Shown here in pieces: positions 33,359 through 42,350 of a stretch of 64,000 nucleotides of DNA (position 1 is the first letter of the stretch; every line of letters starts with the position of its first letter). Position numbers and translations under genes: made by a program. The notes under the pieces were generated by a model. The model ran no database searches. It saw nothing but the letters and a program-made list of their open reading frames with translations, and was not told where the DNA came from. Source of the DNA: Anaerolineaceae bacterium (GTDB lineage Bacteria; Chloroflexota; Anaerolineae; Anaerolineales; Villigracilaceae); NCBI GenBank assembly GCA_009772985.1, contig WOUS01000001.1:62001-126000 (forward strand), given 5' to 3'.

Positions 33359-33805
33359 ATGCGACGCGACATTTACGCCCATCTCATCTATGCCCGCCAG
33401 AAACCGCTCATCGGCAAACTGGCCTATTTCCTGCTCAAACTGCTCGGCGCCGAGATCCCCGTCACCACGAAGATCGGGAAGGATTTCCTGCTCCTGCACG
33501 GCGGATACGGCGTGGCGCTCCACCCGACCGCCGTCTTTGGGGACCGGGTGCGGGTCTACCCCGGCGCGACCGTCGGCCGCGCCGACGTGCACATCCCCAT
33601 CGAGAAATCCAAATTCAAGGGATTGCTCGTGGAAGACGATGTCATCATCGGCACCGGCGCGAAAGTCCTGTGCAGCGACGGCATCCTGCGCGTCGGGCGC
33701 GGGACGATTGTCGGCGCCAACGCGGTCCTGCTCCGTTCCACCGGCGAGTACGAAATCTGGGCCGGCGTCCCGGCGAAGTGCATCGGGAAGCGGAAAGAAT
33801 ATTAA
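33359..33805 (+). CDS. Left-handed beta-helix acetyltransferase (CysE-like, colanic/serine type)
   Basis: A 148-residue hexapeptide-repeat protein with a short helical N-terminus ([15 protein letters not shown]) as in small serine acetyltransferase relatives. The repeats ([50 protein letters not shown]) are split here by a charged loop, and the typical histidine ([13 protein letters not shown]) is present. It lacks the long N-terminal domain of true CysE. With two glycosyltransferases following, acetylation of a surface sugar is more likely than cysteine synthesis. Confidence 0.82.
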   Translation: MRRDIYAHLIYARQKPLIGKLAYFLLKLLGAEIPVTTKIGKDFLLLHGGYGVALHPTAVFGDRVRVYPGATVGRADVHIPIEKSKFKGLLVEDDVIIGTGAKVLCSDGILRVGRGTIVGANAVLLRSTGEYEIWAGVPAKCIGKRKEY

Positions 33806-33841
33806 CCGCAGAGTTCGCAGAGAGCGCGGAGAGGAGAAAAA
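33804..33841 (+). repeat. Left inverted repeat of GxxExxY cassette
   Basis: Starts aaccgcagagttcgcagaga and ends gagaggagaaaaa, touching the ATG of the GxxExxY gene. It pairs with 34241-34275. Confidence 0.8.
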
Positions 33842-34239
33842 TGGGAGAGAAAGAACGGTTGAACGAGATTACGGAAGCGATCATCGGGGCGGCAATCGAG
33901 GTGCATCGCCACCTCGGCCCCGGCCTTCTGGAATCTGCTTACGAGGCCTGCACGGCTTTCGAAATTGTGGAACGCGGATACGAAGTCGAAACGCAGAAGC
34001 CGCTGCCGGTGGTTTACAAAGGCATTCACCTGGATTGCGGCTACCGTCTGGACTTGCACGTGGCGAAATCTGTTATTGTCGAAGTCAAGTCTGTAGATGC
34101 GCTCAACTCGGTCCACGAGGCGCAACTCCTCTCGTACTTGAAGCTTTCCGGCTGCAAAGTCGGCTTGCTCATCAATTTCAACGTAAAATACCTCAAGAAC
34201 GGAATTCGCCGCCTCGTCAACAACTTTCCCGACTCTTAA
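33841..34239 (+). CDS. GxxExxY family protein (PD-(D/E)XK-like)
   Basis: A 132-residue protein with the namesake motif in [21 protein letters not shown] predicted nuclease-like core follows: [20 protein letters not shown] has the spaced Asp and E-x-K of PD-(D/E)XK enzymes, then [13 protein letters not shown] and [17 protein letters not shown]. The exact biological role of the family is not established. The gene interrupts an acetyltransferase-glycosyltransferase row and is bounded within 2 bp by inverted repeats, which suggests that the gene and its flanks move or are copied as one unit. Confidence 0.92.
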   Translation: MGEKERLNEITEAIIGAAIEVHRHLGPGLLESAYEACTAFEIVERGYEVETQKPLPVVYKGIHLDCGYRLDLHVAKSVIVEVKSVDALNSVHEAQLLSYLKLSGCKVGLLINFNVKYLKNGIRRLVNNFPDS

Positions 34240-34240
34240 A

Positions 34241-34275
34241 TTTTTCTCTCCGCGTTCTCCGCGCTCTCTGCGGTT
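34241..34275 (-). repeat. Right inverted repeat of GxxExxY cassette
   Basis: Starts tttttctctccgcgttctcc and ends gctctctgcggtt. Its reverse complement begins aaccgcagagagcgcggaga, closely matching the left end. Confidence 0.8.
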
Positions 34276-34285
34276 AAAAAAAAAT

Positions 34286-35299
34286 ATGCCAAGAATCTGC
34301 CTCATCCCCAACGTCCACGGCGTGGGCGGACTGGTCTCCTTCCAGGCGAAACTGGCCGCCAGTCTGGAAAGCCGCGGCATCGAAATCTGCCGCGACCTGG
34401 CCGAGGCGTACGACGCCGTGCTCGTCACCGGCGGGACGCGCGACCTGCCCGGCCTGTGGCGGGCGCGCCGGCGCGGCGTCCGCGTGGTGCAGCGGCTGGA
34501 CGGCATCAACTGGGTCCACCGCCAGCGGCGCGGGAACTTGCGCCACTTCCTGCGCGCCGAATACGGCAACCGCATCCTCGCCCTGATCCGCCAGCAGTTC
34601 GCCACGCACATCGTCTACCAGTCCGCGTTCGTGCGCGACTGGTGGCAGGACTGGTTCGGCGCGGCGCGCCGCCCGTCCGTCGTCATCCACAACGGCGTGG
34701 ATTTGAACGTGTACACACCGGACGGTCCGCAGGCGCGGCCCGCCGACCGGTTCCGGATGCTAGTGGTAGAAGGCAGCCTGGCCGGAAGCCTGACAACCGG
34801 GCTGGACCTGGCCGTCGAACTGGCAGAACAATTATCAGGTCTGGCGCGCCTCCCGCTGGACCTGCGAGTGGTCGGAAAAGTGGACGCGCACCGACAGGCC
34901 GGAACCCAGCAGCGCAGTCCCGTCCCGCTCGAATTTACCGGCGTGGTGCCGCGCGAGCGCATCCCCGAACTGGACCGCTCGGCGCACCTGCTTTTTTCTG
35001 CCGAGATCAACGCCCCTTGCCCGAACTCGGTCATCGAGGCGATGGCGTGCGGACTGCCCGTGGCCGCCTTCCAGACCGGCGCCCTGCCCGAACTGGTGAC
35101 CGGCGATGCGGGCCGTCTCGTCCCGTATGGCGGCGACCCGTGGAAACTGGAGCGGCCCGACATCCCCGCCCTCGCTTCGGCGGCGGCGGAAATCCTCGCC
35201 GACCCGCAGCGCTTCCGCCGCGCCGCGCGCCAGCGCGCCGAAGAATCTTTCGGCCTCGACCGCATGGTCGAGCGGTATCTGGATGTCTTGCTCGGTTGA
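34286..35299 (+). CDS. Glycosyltransferase family 4 (first)
   Basis: A 337-residue GT-B enzyme. The N-domain begins ICLIPNVHGVGGLVSFQAKL with the GG donor-side loop; the C-domain has the GT4 hallmark EINAPCPNSVIEAMACGLPVAAF with the E-x7-E type nucleotide-sugar site and TGALPELVTGDAGRLV. It is cytoplasmic and likely adds a sugar to a lipid- or polymer-linked acceptor. It probably forms one envelope-sugar cluster with the acetyltransferase and the second glycosyltransferase, now interrupted by repeats. Confidence 0.9.
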   Translation: MPRICLIPNVHGVGGLVSFQAKLAASLESRGIEICRDLAEAYDAVLVTGGTRDLPGLWRARRRGVRVVQRLDGINWVHRQRRGNLRHFLRAEYGNRILALIRQQFATHIVYQSAFVRDWWQDWFGAARRPSVVIHNGVDLNVYTPDGPQARPADRFRMLVVEGSLAGSLTTGLDLAVELAEQLSGLARLPLDLRVVGKVDAHRQAGTQQRSPVPLEFTGVVPRERIPELDRSAHLLFSAEINAPCPNSVIEAMACGLPVAAFQTGALPELVTGDAGRLVPYGGDPWKLERPDIPALASAAAEILADPQRFRRAARQRAEESFGLDRMVERYLDVLLG

Positions 35300-35361
35300 T
35301 GATTGTCCACAGATTGCACAGATTAAAAAATCTGCGAAATCTGCGTAATCTGTGGAAAAAA
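35298..35361. repeat. Inverted repeat between glycosyltransferases
   Basis: Left gattgtccacagattgcaca and right tctgcgtaatctgtggaaaa pair around a short centre; the right end abuts the start of the second glycosyltransferase. Confidence 0.7.
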
Positions 35362-35369
35362 GAATCTTC

Positions 35370-36479
35370 ATGGATACCCCAACCTTCCCCGGAAAACTCG
35401 CCATCCAGCAGCGCGTGCTGACCACGTACCGCGCCGCCTTTTTCGACGCCCTGGCCCGATCCTGCGCGGGCGGACTGTCGGTCTGCGCCGGCCTGCCGCG
35501 CCCCGAAGAATCCATTGCCACCACAGATACGTTGCACGTTGCACGTTACACGTTTGCACGAAATATCCATTTCTTGCGCGGCCCGCTCTACCTCTGCCAC
35601 CAGCGCGGACTCCTCGCCTGGCTCTCTGGCTGGAACCCCGACGCCCTCATCGTGGAGGCCAACCCGCGCTACCTGTCCACGCCCGCCGCGGTGCGCTGGA
35701 TGAAGCGGCGCGGCCGCCCGGTCATCGGCTGGGGATTGGGCGCACCCCCCTCCAGCTCCCCCCATTTTTGGGGAAAATGGGGGGAGAGCCAGAGGTGGGC
35801 CTTCCTCCGCCAATTCGACGCGCTGCTGACCTACTCCCGCCGCGGCGCGGACGAGTATGCCGCCCTCGGCTTCCCGACCGATAAAATTTTCGTCGCCCCG
35901 AACGCGGCCGCCCCGCGCCCGGCGTCCCCGCTTCCTTCCCGCCCGCCAGCCTTTACCGGGAAACCGTCCATCCTGTTCGTCGGACGCCTGCAAGCGCGCA
36001 AGCGCGTGGACGATCTGCTGCGCGCCTGCGCGGCGCTGCCGGTCCAGCCGCGGCTGGTCATCGTTGGCGACGGGCCGGAGCGCGCCGCGCTCGAAGCATT
36101 GGCGCGGACCGTTTACCCGTCCGCGGAATTCGTCGGCGCGAAACACGGACCGGAACTCGCCCCGTATTTTTCCGCCGCGGACCTGTTCGTCCTGCCCGGC
36201 ACGGGCGGACTGGCGGTGCAGGAGGCCATTTCGTACGGCCTGCCGGTCATCATGGGCGCGGGCGACGGGACGAACGACGACCTGGTCAGGCCGGGCAATG
36301 GCTGGCAGGTTCCCGATAACGATTTGGAAGCCTTGACCGGGACAATCAAACAGGCGCTTGCGGATGCGAAGCGCCTGCGGACGATGGGAGCCGAGTCCTA
36401 CCGCATCGTGGCGGAGGAGATCAATTTGGAGAAGATGGTGGGGGTGTTTGTGGAGGCGGTGAAGAGGGTAAAGTTGTGA
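35370..36479 (+). CDS. Glycosyltransferase family 4 (second), with repeat-encoded loops
   Basis: A 369-residue GT-B enzyme from ATG at 35370; a GTG at 35352 is in frame but lies in a repeat. The C-domain carries SILFVGRLQARKRVDDLLRA, LVIVGDGPERAALE and GTGGLAVQEAISYGLPVI. Two N-domain loops are encoded by dispersed repeats: TTDTLHVARYTFARN (35520-35560) and APPSSSPHFWGKWGESQ (35743-35797). Conserved segments on both sides remain in register, so the enzyme may still fold. Confidence 0.88.
   Translation: MDTPTFPGKLAIQQRVLTTYRAAFFDALARSCAGGLSVCAGLPRPEESIATTDTLHVARYTFARNIHFLRGPLYLCHQRGLLAWLSGWNPDALIVEANPRYLSTPAAVRWMKRRGRPVIGWGLGAPPSSSPHFWGKWGESQRWAFLRQFDALLTYSRRGADEYAALGFPTDKIFVAPNAAAPRPASPLPSRPPAFTGKPSILFVGRLQARKRVDDLLRACAALPVQPRLVIVGDGPERAALEALARTVYPSAEFVGAKHGPELAPYFSAADLFVLPGTGGLAVQEAISYGLPVIMGAGDGTNDDLVRPGNGWQVPDNDLEALTGTIKQALADAKRLRTMGAESYRIVAEEINLEKMVGVFVEAVKRVKL
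35743..35797. repeat. C/G-rich palindrome inside the second glycosyltransferase
   Basis: Arms cagctccccccatttt and aaaatggggggagagcc form a hairpin; outer cacccccc and aggtggg extend it. It is in frame. Confidence 0.8.
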
Positions 36480-36536
36480 CAACGAGGCGGCGAAGCACAT
36501 CGTATCGTACCCGTAAGGGTATTGCAAGGAAAAGAA

Positions 36537-36576
36537 AAAAACAGCCGCGAAAGGGGAGACTCTCGCAGCTGTTTTC
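36537..36576. terminator. Bidirectional terminator
   Basis: Imperfect stem aaaacagccgcga / tcgcagctgtttt with A and T runs outside, between the convergent glycosyltransferase and DUF4062 genes. Confidence 0.8.
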
Positions 36577-36629
36577 ATAACTGATCGCTAGTTTTTAATC
36601 AATCTCCCCTTCATCCCTTGACACTGAGG

Positions 36630-37727
36630 TTAATCGGTAGGCGCTGTCCTTTGCACATCTGCCAATCGTGCTTTGTATCGTTTCAGTCTGTCGCTTAATT
36701 CTTCTCTAAGCTTCAATGTTCCGCTGATTGAGTCTTCATACAGGATTAACCTTTGACCTAAAAAGTCAAATGGGACTTTGTCGCCTTGACAAATAAGTAT
36801 TACATCACGCCCTAAAACATCTGCTAACCCAATTTCGTAAGTTACATTTGGATTTGCACCAGATAAGTCTGCAATCATAATCCCAGAACCTGTAACCCCT
36901 CGCCAAATATCATAAGGGATAAATCTGCCATCCATTGTCTTCGCGATAATAAATTCTATGCCAACTTCTTGACAGATCTCACTGAGAATTTTTTCCAAAC
37001 CTGCTGACCAACGTTCCGAATAAGGCATTATCACAAAACACCGAGAGTAATTTATTGATTTTTCGGCGTTTCCTAAAAAGTCAGCAGGCTTAATATCCAG
37101 AGGCGATTCTTGAGAATAGTTAATTGTATTTACCTGGCCTTGCTGGGCAGATAGTTGTTGCAAAACAGATAAATCTGAGCGAAGACTCTTTAGTTCACTC
37201 ATAACGTTATCGAGAGTAATTTCTTCTGGCTTCTTGCTTTCAATTTCTAAGGAAGAAACAACCCCTGAAAAACGAGAAACGGAAGCTGCAACAAGGGATG
37301 CAAGGTTTTCGGGATTTCGAAAATAGGCAACTACGTGATTAGTTGAAAGCGTTCGCTTAAATGATTGTAAAGCTTGCTTATTTTCACCTGTTTCTATGTA
37401 TTTCGGTGGCCAAGGCACATCATCATCTAAGATAAAGACAAGAGTTGGTTTCTTTAATATTTGAGCCTCCCTGTACTCGCTCTCGGTAATACTCATATTG
37501 CTTTTGGGTGGTATGTAGCCATATCGATGAGCAATTATGAAAATGGCTATATCCGAAGATGCAAGTGCTTCTAAACAAGTTTCAAGAGGGGGTGCTTCTG
37601 ATGCGCCAAACGATTCCATTGCAATTGCTTTAATCCCCAACCTATTTAAAACTTGCATTACAGATGCTCGATAATCTTGTAAATCCGCGAATGTAGATGA
37701 GATATAAACACTTATTCGTGTCGACAT
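36630..37727 (-). CDS. DUF4062 + nucleoside-deoxyribosyltransferase-like two-domain protein
   Basis: A 365-residue, visibly AT-rich gene with GAGGA ribosome site. Residues 1-150 are a DUF4062 domain (VYISSTFADLQDYRASVMQV, FGASEAPPLETCLEAL, DIAIFIIAHRYGYIP, SITESEYREA). A helical linker (about 160-215) is followed by a second Rossmann-like domain: CFVIMPYSERWSAGLEKIL, then MIADLSGANPNVTYEIGLAD, the pattern of nucleoside 2-deoxyribosyltransferase/TIR-like nucleotide-binding domains. Both are of types seen in bacterial immune proteins acting on nucleotides or NAD. No signal peptide or membrane helix. Atypical composition and lack of operon partners point to an acquired single-gene element; defence function is inference. 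Confidence 0.78.
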   Translation of the reverse strand: MSTRISVYISSTFADLQDYRASVMQVLNRLGIKAIAMESFGASEAPPLETCLEALASSDIAIFIIAHRYGYIPPKSNMSITESEYREAQILKKPTLVFILDDDVPWPPKYIETGENKQALQSFKRTLSTNHVVAYFRNPENLASLVAASVSRFSGVVSSLEIESKKPEEITLDNVMSELKSLRSDLSVLQQLSAQQGQVNTINYSQESPLDIKPADFLGNAEKSINYSRCFVIMPYSERWSAGLEKILSEICQEVGIEFIIAKTMDGRFIPYDIWRGVTGSGIMIADLSGANPNVTYEIGLADVLGRDVILICQGDKVPFDFLGQRLILYEDSISGTLKLREELSDRLKRYKARLADVQRTAPTD

Positions 37728-37855
37728 ATGATTTCCTCGATTATTCGAAACGCCTAACAGGGGTTATCCCCTTTGGGGACTTTACGGCGGCAGTATAACG
37801 GCTTATGGGCAGTGAAAGATTAAAATGCTGAAAATATTATAGCACTCCTCCCAGC

Positions 37856-39214
37856 CTACTGCACATACCACGCCGCCACGTAGCCCGTCGCGCCACCTGG
37901 CTCTTTCACCTTCAGCCACTGGCCGTTCACGCCCACCTTCCCCGCCGCGGGTTCGAGCAGGGTCAGCGTCGTGCCGGTTGCCAGGATCTTGAGCGTATTC
38001 GACGACGCATTCGGCGCCTCGCGCAGACGCAGTCCCGCCGGGCCGACCGCGGCCGCGACCGTAACGGTCTGCGCGGCAGCCGGGACCGCTGCGCCTGCCT
38101 GCACGAACCAGGCCGCCACATAGCCGGTGAGACCGCGGCCGTCGCGCACGTTCAGCCACTTCCCCTGCACGCCGACCTTCGCCAGCGCCTGTTCCGCCGC
38201 TTCGACGACGGTCAGCGCCGCGCCCGCCGGTTCGAGGGCGAGCAGGTTCCCGGTCATATCTGGCTGGGAGCGCAGGCGCAGTCCGCTCGAACCGACGCTC
38301 TGCATCACGGTCACGGTCAGGGCGGGCGCGGCTGGCGTCGTCGGTGTTGTTGGCGTGGTCGGGGTCGCCGGCGTTGTTGGCGTGGACGGGGTTGCCGGCG
38401 TGGCGGGCGTGGACGTGCCGGTGCTTTCCACGTACCAGGCCGCCACGTAGCCGGTCAGGTTGGCGGGGTCGCGCACTTGCAGCCACTGGTTCTGCTGGCC
38501 GATCTTCGGCAGCGCGACCGCGTCCGGTTCGAGACAGCGGAGGTAGGCCCCGGTTTTCTCGGTGGCGAGGATGGAGGCCGAGGTGGCGGGCGCAGCGCGC
38601 AGGTTCAGTCCGCTCGCCAGCGAATACGGGACGCGCACGTACAGCCCGTCGGCGGGCGGGGCGGCGGGGCTGGTCCCGGCGGCATCGTACCAGACCGCGG
38701 CGGTGATGACCTGTGCCGCCGAGCGTCCGAATCCGTAGCGGCCGGAGAGGGTGACGGGCAGGCTGTCGGGCGGGTTGGGCCAGGGGTCGAGCAGCAGGTA
38801 GTCGGTCCCCTGCCGGGCGTAGAGCAGCACCCAGTGGTTCTGCAAGCCGGCCGACGGCGAACGGTCCACCTGGACGACGACCGGTTTGCCGGCGGCGAGG
38901 GCGGCGTCGATGCCGGTCAGGGAGGCCGGCTGGTCGGTCCACAGGTTGATGCTGCGGTAGACGATGCCGGGGAAGGCGCGCGTCAACGCGCCCCAGACGA
39001 TCATCCCGCCGACGAAGCCGACGCCGGAGCCCATGGCGGTCAGTTTGGCGTTCAGGGTGGCGGGCGTCTCGGTGAAGCCGTAACCGTTGACCAGCATGGC
39101 GAGACAGGCCAGGGCGCAGCCGTCGGCGCCGATGGTGATGGTGTTATCGAAGCCGAGTTGCTGGTTTTTCCAGCGCAGGTCTTGCTGGGAAAGGGGGGTG
39201 GGGGTGAAGGCCAT
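37856..39214 (-). CDS. C39-like peptidase domain protein with three SH3 repeats
   Basis: A 452-residue protein starting MAFTPTPLSQQDLRW. The N-domain (1-185) has a papain/C39-like layout: cysteine in IGADGCALACLAMLVNGYG and histidine in QNHWVLLYA, followed by DYLLLDPWPNP. Three bacterial SH3 domains follow, each ending GYVAAWYV or GYVAAWFV, with a Thr/Pro repeat linker between the first and second. No signal peptide is evident from this start; a longer frame exists upstream but its sequence is poor. SH3 repeats usually bind cell wall, so a lysin-like or wall-associated role is plausible. Confidence 0.8.
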   Translation of the reverse strand: MAFTPTPLSQQDLRWKNQQLGFDNTITIGADGCALACLAMLVNGYGFTETPATLNAKLTAMGSGVGFVGGMIVWGALTRAFPGIVYRSINLWTDQPASLTGIDAALAAGKPVVVQVDRSPSAGLQNHWVLLYARQGTDYLLLDPWPNPPDSLPVTLSGRYGFGRSAAQVITAAVWYDAAGTSPAAPPADGLYVRVPYSLASGLNLRAAPATSASILATEKTGAYLRCLEPDAVALPKIGQQNQWLQVRDPANLTGYVAAWYVESTGTSTPATPATPSTPTTPATPTTPTTPTTPAAPALTVTVMQSVGSSGLRLRSQPDMTGNLLALEPAGAALTVVEAAEQALAKVGVQGKWLNVRDGRGLTGYVAAWFVQAGAAVPAAAQTVTVAAAVGPAGLRLREAPNASSNTLKILATGTTLTLLEPAAGKVGVNGQWLKVKEPGGATGYVAAWYVQ

Positions 39215-39301
39215 GGGACACCTCGATTTGAAAGGAAAGCCGGTGAAGGGAACGACATGGTCATTATAAGAAATATCGCCCCCTCTGCGCAAGTGGCAAA
39301 A

Positions 39302-39420
39302 CTGGAGTTCAGACAGATGGTCTGGCAAATACTTTTTGCAGCGGATTTCCGCGGATCACGCGGATTTTTCTCTTCTCCCTCCGCGAGAATCCGCGTAATC
39401 CGCGGCTAAAGAACTGGCAG
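39302..39420. repeat. Long dispersed repeat, copy at 39.3 kb
   Basis: Starts gagttcagacagatggtctg and ends atccgcgtaatccgcggcta. It is strongly similar to 58318-58450 and to the split copy at 22739-23003. The gap 39215-39713 holds this, a second inverted repeat, a terminator and a third palindrome but no gene. Confidence 0.8.
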
Positions 39421-39479
39421 TCAGCGCTCGCATCCGAAGGTTGGGTAAAAGATTCTCTACCGTACATTTTGGTAATGGG

Positions 39480-39578
39480 ACGCGGATAAACGCGGATGGA
39501 CGCGGATTGTTCGGAAAAACCCTTGAAAAGAATCGGTTTTGTCCGCGTTTTCCGCGCTCGTCCGCGTCCCGCACAGGG
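39480..39578. repeat. Inverted repeat of 'gacgcggat' type
   Basis: Left gacgcggataaacgcggatg and right cgcgctcgtccgcgtcccgc pair over about 25 bp. Confidence 0.7.
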
Positions 39579-39603
39579 TTTGTACGGTAGAGAAGTAAAA
39601 GAA

Positions 39604-39636
39604 AAACTCCCGGCGTTTTCAAAACACCGGGAGTTT
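39604..39636. terminator. Intrinsic terminator hairpin
   Basis: A perfect 14-bp stem (aaactcccggcgtt / aacaccgggagttt with one mismatch) about 80 bp beyond the sdhB stop; T/A-rich flanks. Confidence 0.75.
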
Positions 39637-39671
39637 CGATGCTCTTATGCGGTTATCCAAAAAAACCTGCA

Positions 39672-39713
39672 GGGACGGCTCCCACGCCGTCCCGCCAGGG
39701 CATGGGAGCCTGG

Positions 39714-39716
<3 letters not shown>
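39672..39716. repeat. Double palindrome just after sdhB
   Basis: gggacggctcccacgccgtccc is followed by ccagggcatgggagcctgg; the second hairpin overlaps the sdhB stop codon. Confidence 0.65.
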
Positions 39717-40415
<699 letters not shown>

Positions 40416-40431
40416 AACGGCGCCTCATCTC

Positions 40432-40544
40432 TGGGTGTCGTTGCGAGGAGGGCGTTCTGCGCCCGACAAAGCAATCTCCCGGTTTGCGAGGGGATTGCTT
40501 CGCCGCCCTCCCTTCGGTCGGAACGGCGGCTCGCAACGACACAG
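40432..40544. repeat. Long palindromic repeat, copy 2, between sdhA and sdhB
   Basis: Outer arms gggtgtcgttgcgaggaggg and ggctcgcaacgacacagg. It is clearly related to 30978-31121 and sits inside an operon. Confidence 0.85.
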
Positions 40545-40546
40545 GT

Positions 40547-42340
40547 TTAGTACGTTCTTACCTTCGGCTCGTATTTGGTCATGACGACCGGCTTGTATTT
40601 CAACTCGATGCGGCCTTTTTCGTCCACGTGGGCCATCGTGTGCTTGAGCCAGTTCTTGTCGTCGCGGTCGGGGTAGTCTTCGCGGGAATGGCCGCCCCGG
40701 CTCTCGGTCCGGGCGAGGGCCGAGACGGTGGTCACCTCGGCCAGGTCGAGCAGGTTGCCCAGTTCCCAGACGTTCATCATTTCCATGTTGAAGATGGCGC
40801 CGGTATCGGTCACGCTGACGTGCTTGAAGCGGGCCTGGAGTCCGCGCACCACTTTCAGCGCGTTCTCCATGCCCTTGCCGGAGCGGAAGATGCCCATGTC
40901 GTCGAACATGACCTTCTTCATGGCCACGGCGATGTCGAAGGCGTTCTCCTTGCCGTCGGCCTTGCGGATGCGGTCGAACTGCGCGCGGACCGGCGCGGCC
41001 GGGTCGGCAGGCAGGGGCTGGAGGTCGGCCTTTTTTGCGAATTCGGCGGCGCGCAGGCCGGCGTGTTTGCCGAAGACCACCAGGTCGAGCAGGGAATTGG
41101 TGCCGAGCCGGTTCGCCCCGTGGACCGAGACGCAGGCCACCTCGCCCGCCGCGTACAGGCCGGGGACGATGGTGTTCTTCTCGTCGGCGATGGCCTCGCC
41201 GTATTTGTTGGTCGGGATGCCGCCCATGGCGTAGTGCGCCGTCGGCTGGATGGGCATGGGCTGGGTGATCGGGTCCACGCCGAGGTAGACGCGGCAGAAG
41301 TCCACGATGTCGGGCAGTTTCGCCAAAATCTGCTCGCCGGTAACCGCCAGCGGCGTGCCGTCCAGGTTCTTGCGTCCGTCCAGCGCGGCGAATTTGTTGA
41401 CCTGCTCCGGGCGCACGTCGAGGTAGACGTAGTTCTGGCCGTTGACGCCGTTGCCGTCGCGGATCTCCAGGTAGATGGCCCGCGAGATGACGTCGCGCGA
41501 GGCCAGGTCTTTCACGTTGGGCGCGTACTTCTCCATGAAGCGCTCGCCCTTGCCGTTGATGAGGATGCCGCCCTCGCCGCGCACGCCCTCGGTGATGAGG
41601 ATGCCGAGTTTGTAGATGCCGGTCGGGTGGAACTGGAAGAATTCCATGTCCTCCAGCGGCAGTCCGTGGCGCATGGTGATGGCGGGGCCGTCGCCGGTGA
41701 AGGCGTAGGCGTTGGAGGTGATCTCCCAGATGCGCCCGTGCCCGCCGGTGGCGAAGATGACCGCCTTGGCGTGGAAGACGTGCAGTTCGCCGGTGGCCAG
41801 TTCGACCGCCACCACGCCGGCGGCTTTGCCGCCCGCCATGATCAGGTCCACGACCTGGAACTCGTCGTAGAAGGTGACGTTGTTCTTGAGGCACTGCTGG
41901 TAGAGGGTCTGGAGGATCATGTGCCCGGTGCGGTCGGCGGTGTGGCAGGCGCGCCGGACCGGCTTGCCGGTCACGTTGTTCGTGTGTCCGCCAAACGGAC
42001 GCTGGGAGATCTTCCCGTCCGGCGTCCGGTCGAAGGGCAGGCCCATGTGTTCGAGTTCGTAGATGGCCTGGACGGCCTCCTCGCACATGAACTCAATGGC
42101 ATCCTGGTCGCCGAGGTAGTCGGAGCCTTTGACCGTGTCGTAGGTATGCCATTCGGGGTGATCTTCCTCCTGGCTGGCGAGCGCCGCGCCGATGCCGCCC
42201 TGGGCGGTGCCGGTATGCGAACGGGTCGGGTACAGTTTGCTGATGACGGCGGTTTTGGCGGTCTTCGAGGCGTACAGCCCCGCCATCAGGCCCGCGCCGC
42301 CCGCACCGACAACCAGGACTTCAATTTGGTGTGTATTCAT
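40547..42340 (-). CDS. sdhA: Succinate dehydrogenase flavoprotein subunit
   Basis: A 597-residue flavoprotein oxidising succinate to fumarate at the cytoplasmic membrane. VLVVGAGGAGLMAGL binds FAD, and H42 in PTRSHTGTAQGG is the covalent FAD histidine. Substrate residues lie in FFQFHPTGIY and EGVRGEGGILIN; the C-terminal signature includes RTESRGGHSREDYPDRDD. It starts 10 bp after sdhD, in a compact operon with the two membrane subunits. Confidence 0.97.
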   Translation of the reverse strand: MNTHQIEVLVVGAGGAGLMAGLYASKTAKTAVISKLYPTRSHTGTAQGGIGAALASQEEDHPEWHTYDTVKGSDYLGDQDAIEFMCEEAVQAIYELEHMGLPFDRTPDGKISQRPFGGHTNNVTGKPVRRACHTADRTGHMILQTLYQQCLKNNVTFYDEFQVVDLIMAGGKAAGVVAVELATGELHVFHAKAVIFATGGHGRIWEITSNAYAFTGDGPAITMRHGLPLEDMEFFQFHPTGIYKLGILITEGVRGEGGILINGKGERFMEKYAPNVKDLASRDVISRAIYLEIRDGNGVNGQNYVYLDVRPEQVNKFAALDGRKNLDGTPLAVTGEQILAKLPDIVDFCRVYLGVDPITQPMPIQPTAHYAMGGIPTNKYGEAIADEKNTIVPGLYAAGEVACVSVHGANRLGTNSLLDLVVFGKHAGLRAAEFAKKADLQPLPADPAAPVRAQFDRIRKADGKENAFDIAVAMKKVMFDDMGIFRSGKGMENALKVVRGLQARFKHVSVTDTGAIFNMEMMNVWELGNLLDLAEVTTVSALARTESRGGHSREDYPDRDDKNWLKHTMAHVDEKGRIELKYKPVVMTKYEPKVRTY

Positions 42341-42350
42341 GTCATCGCTC

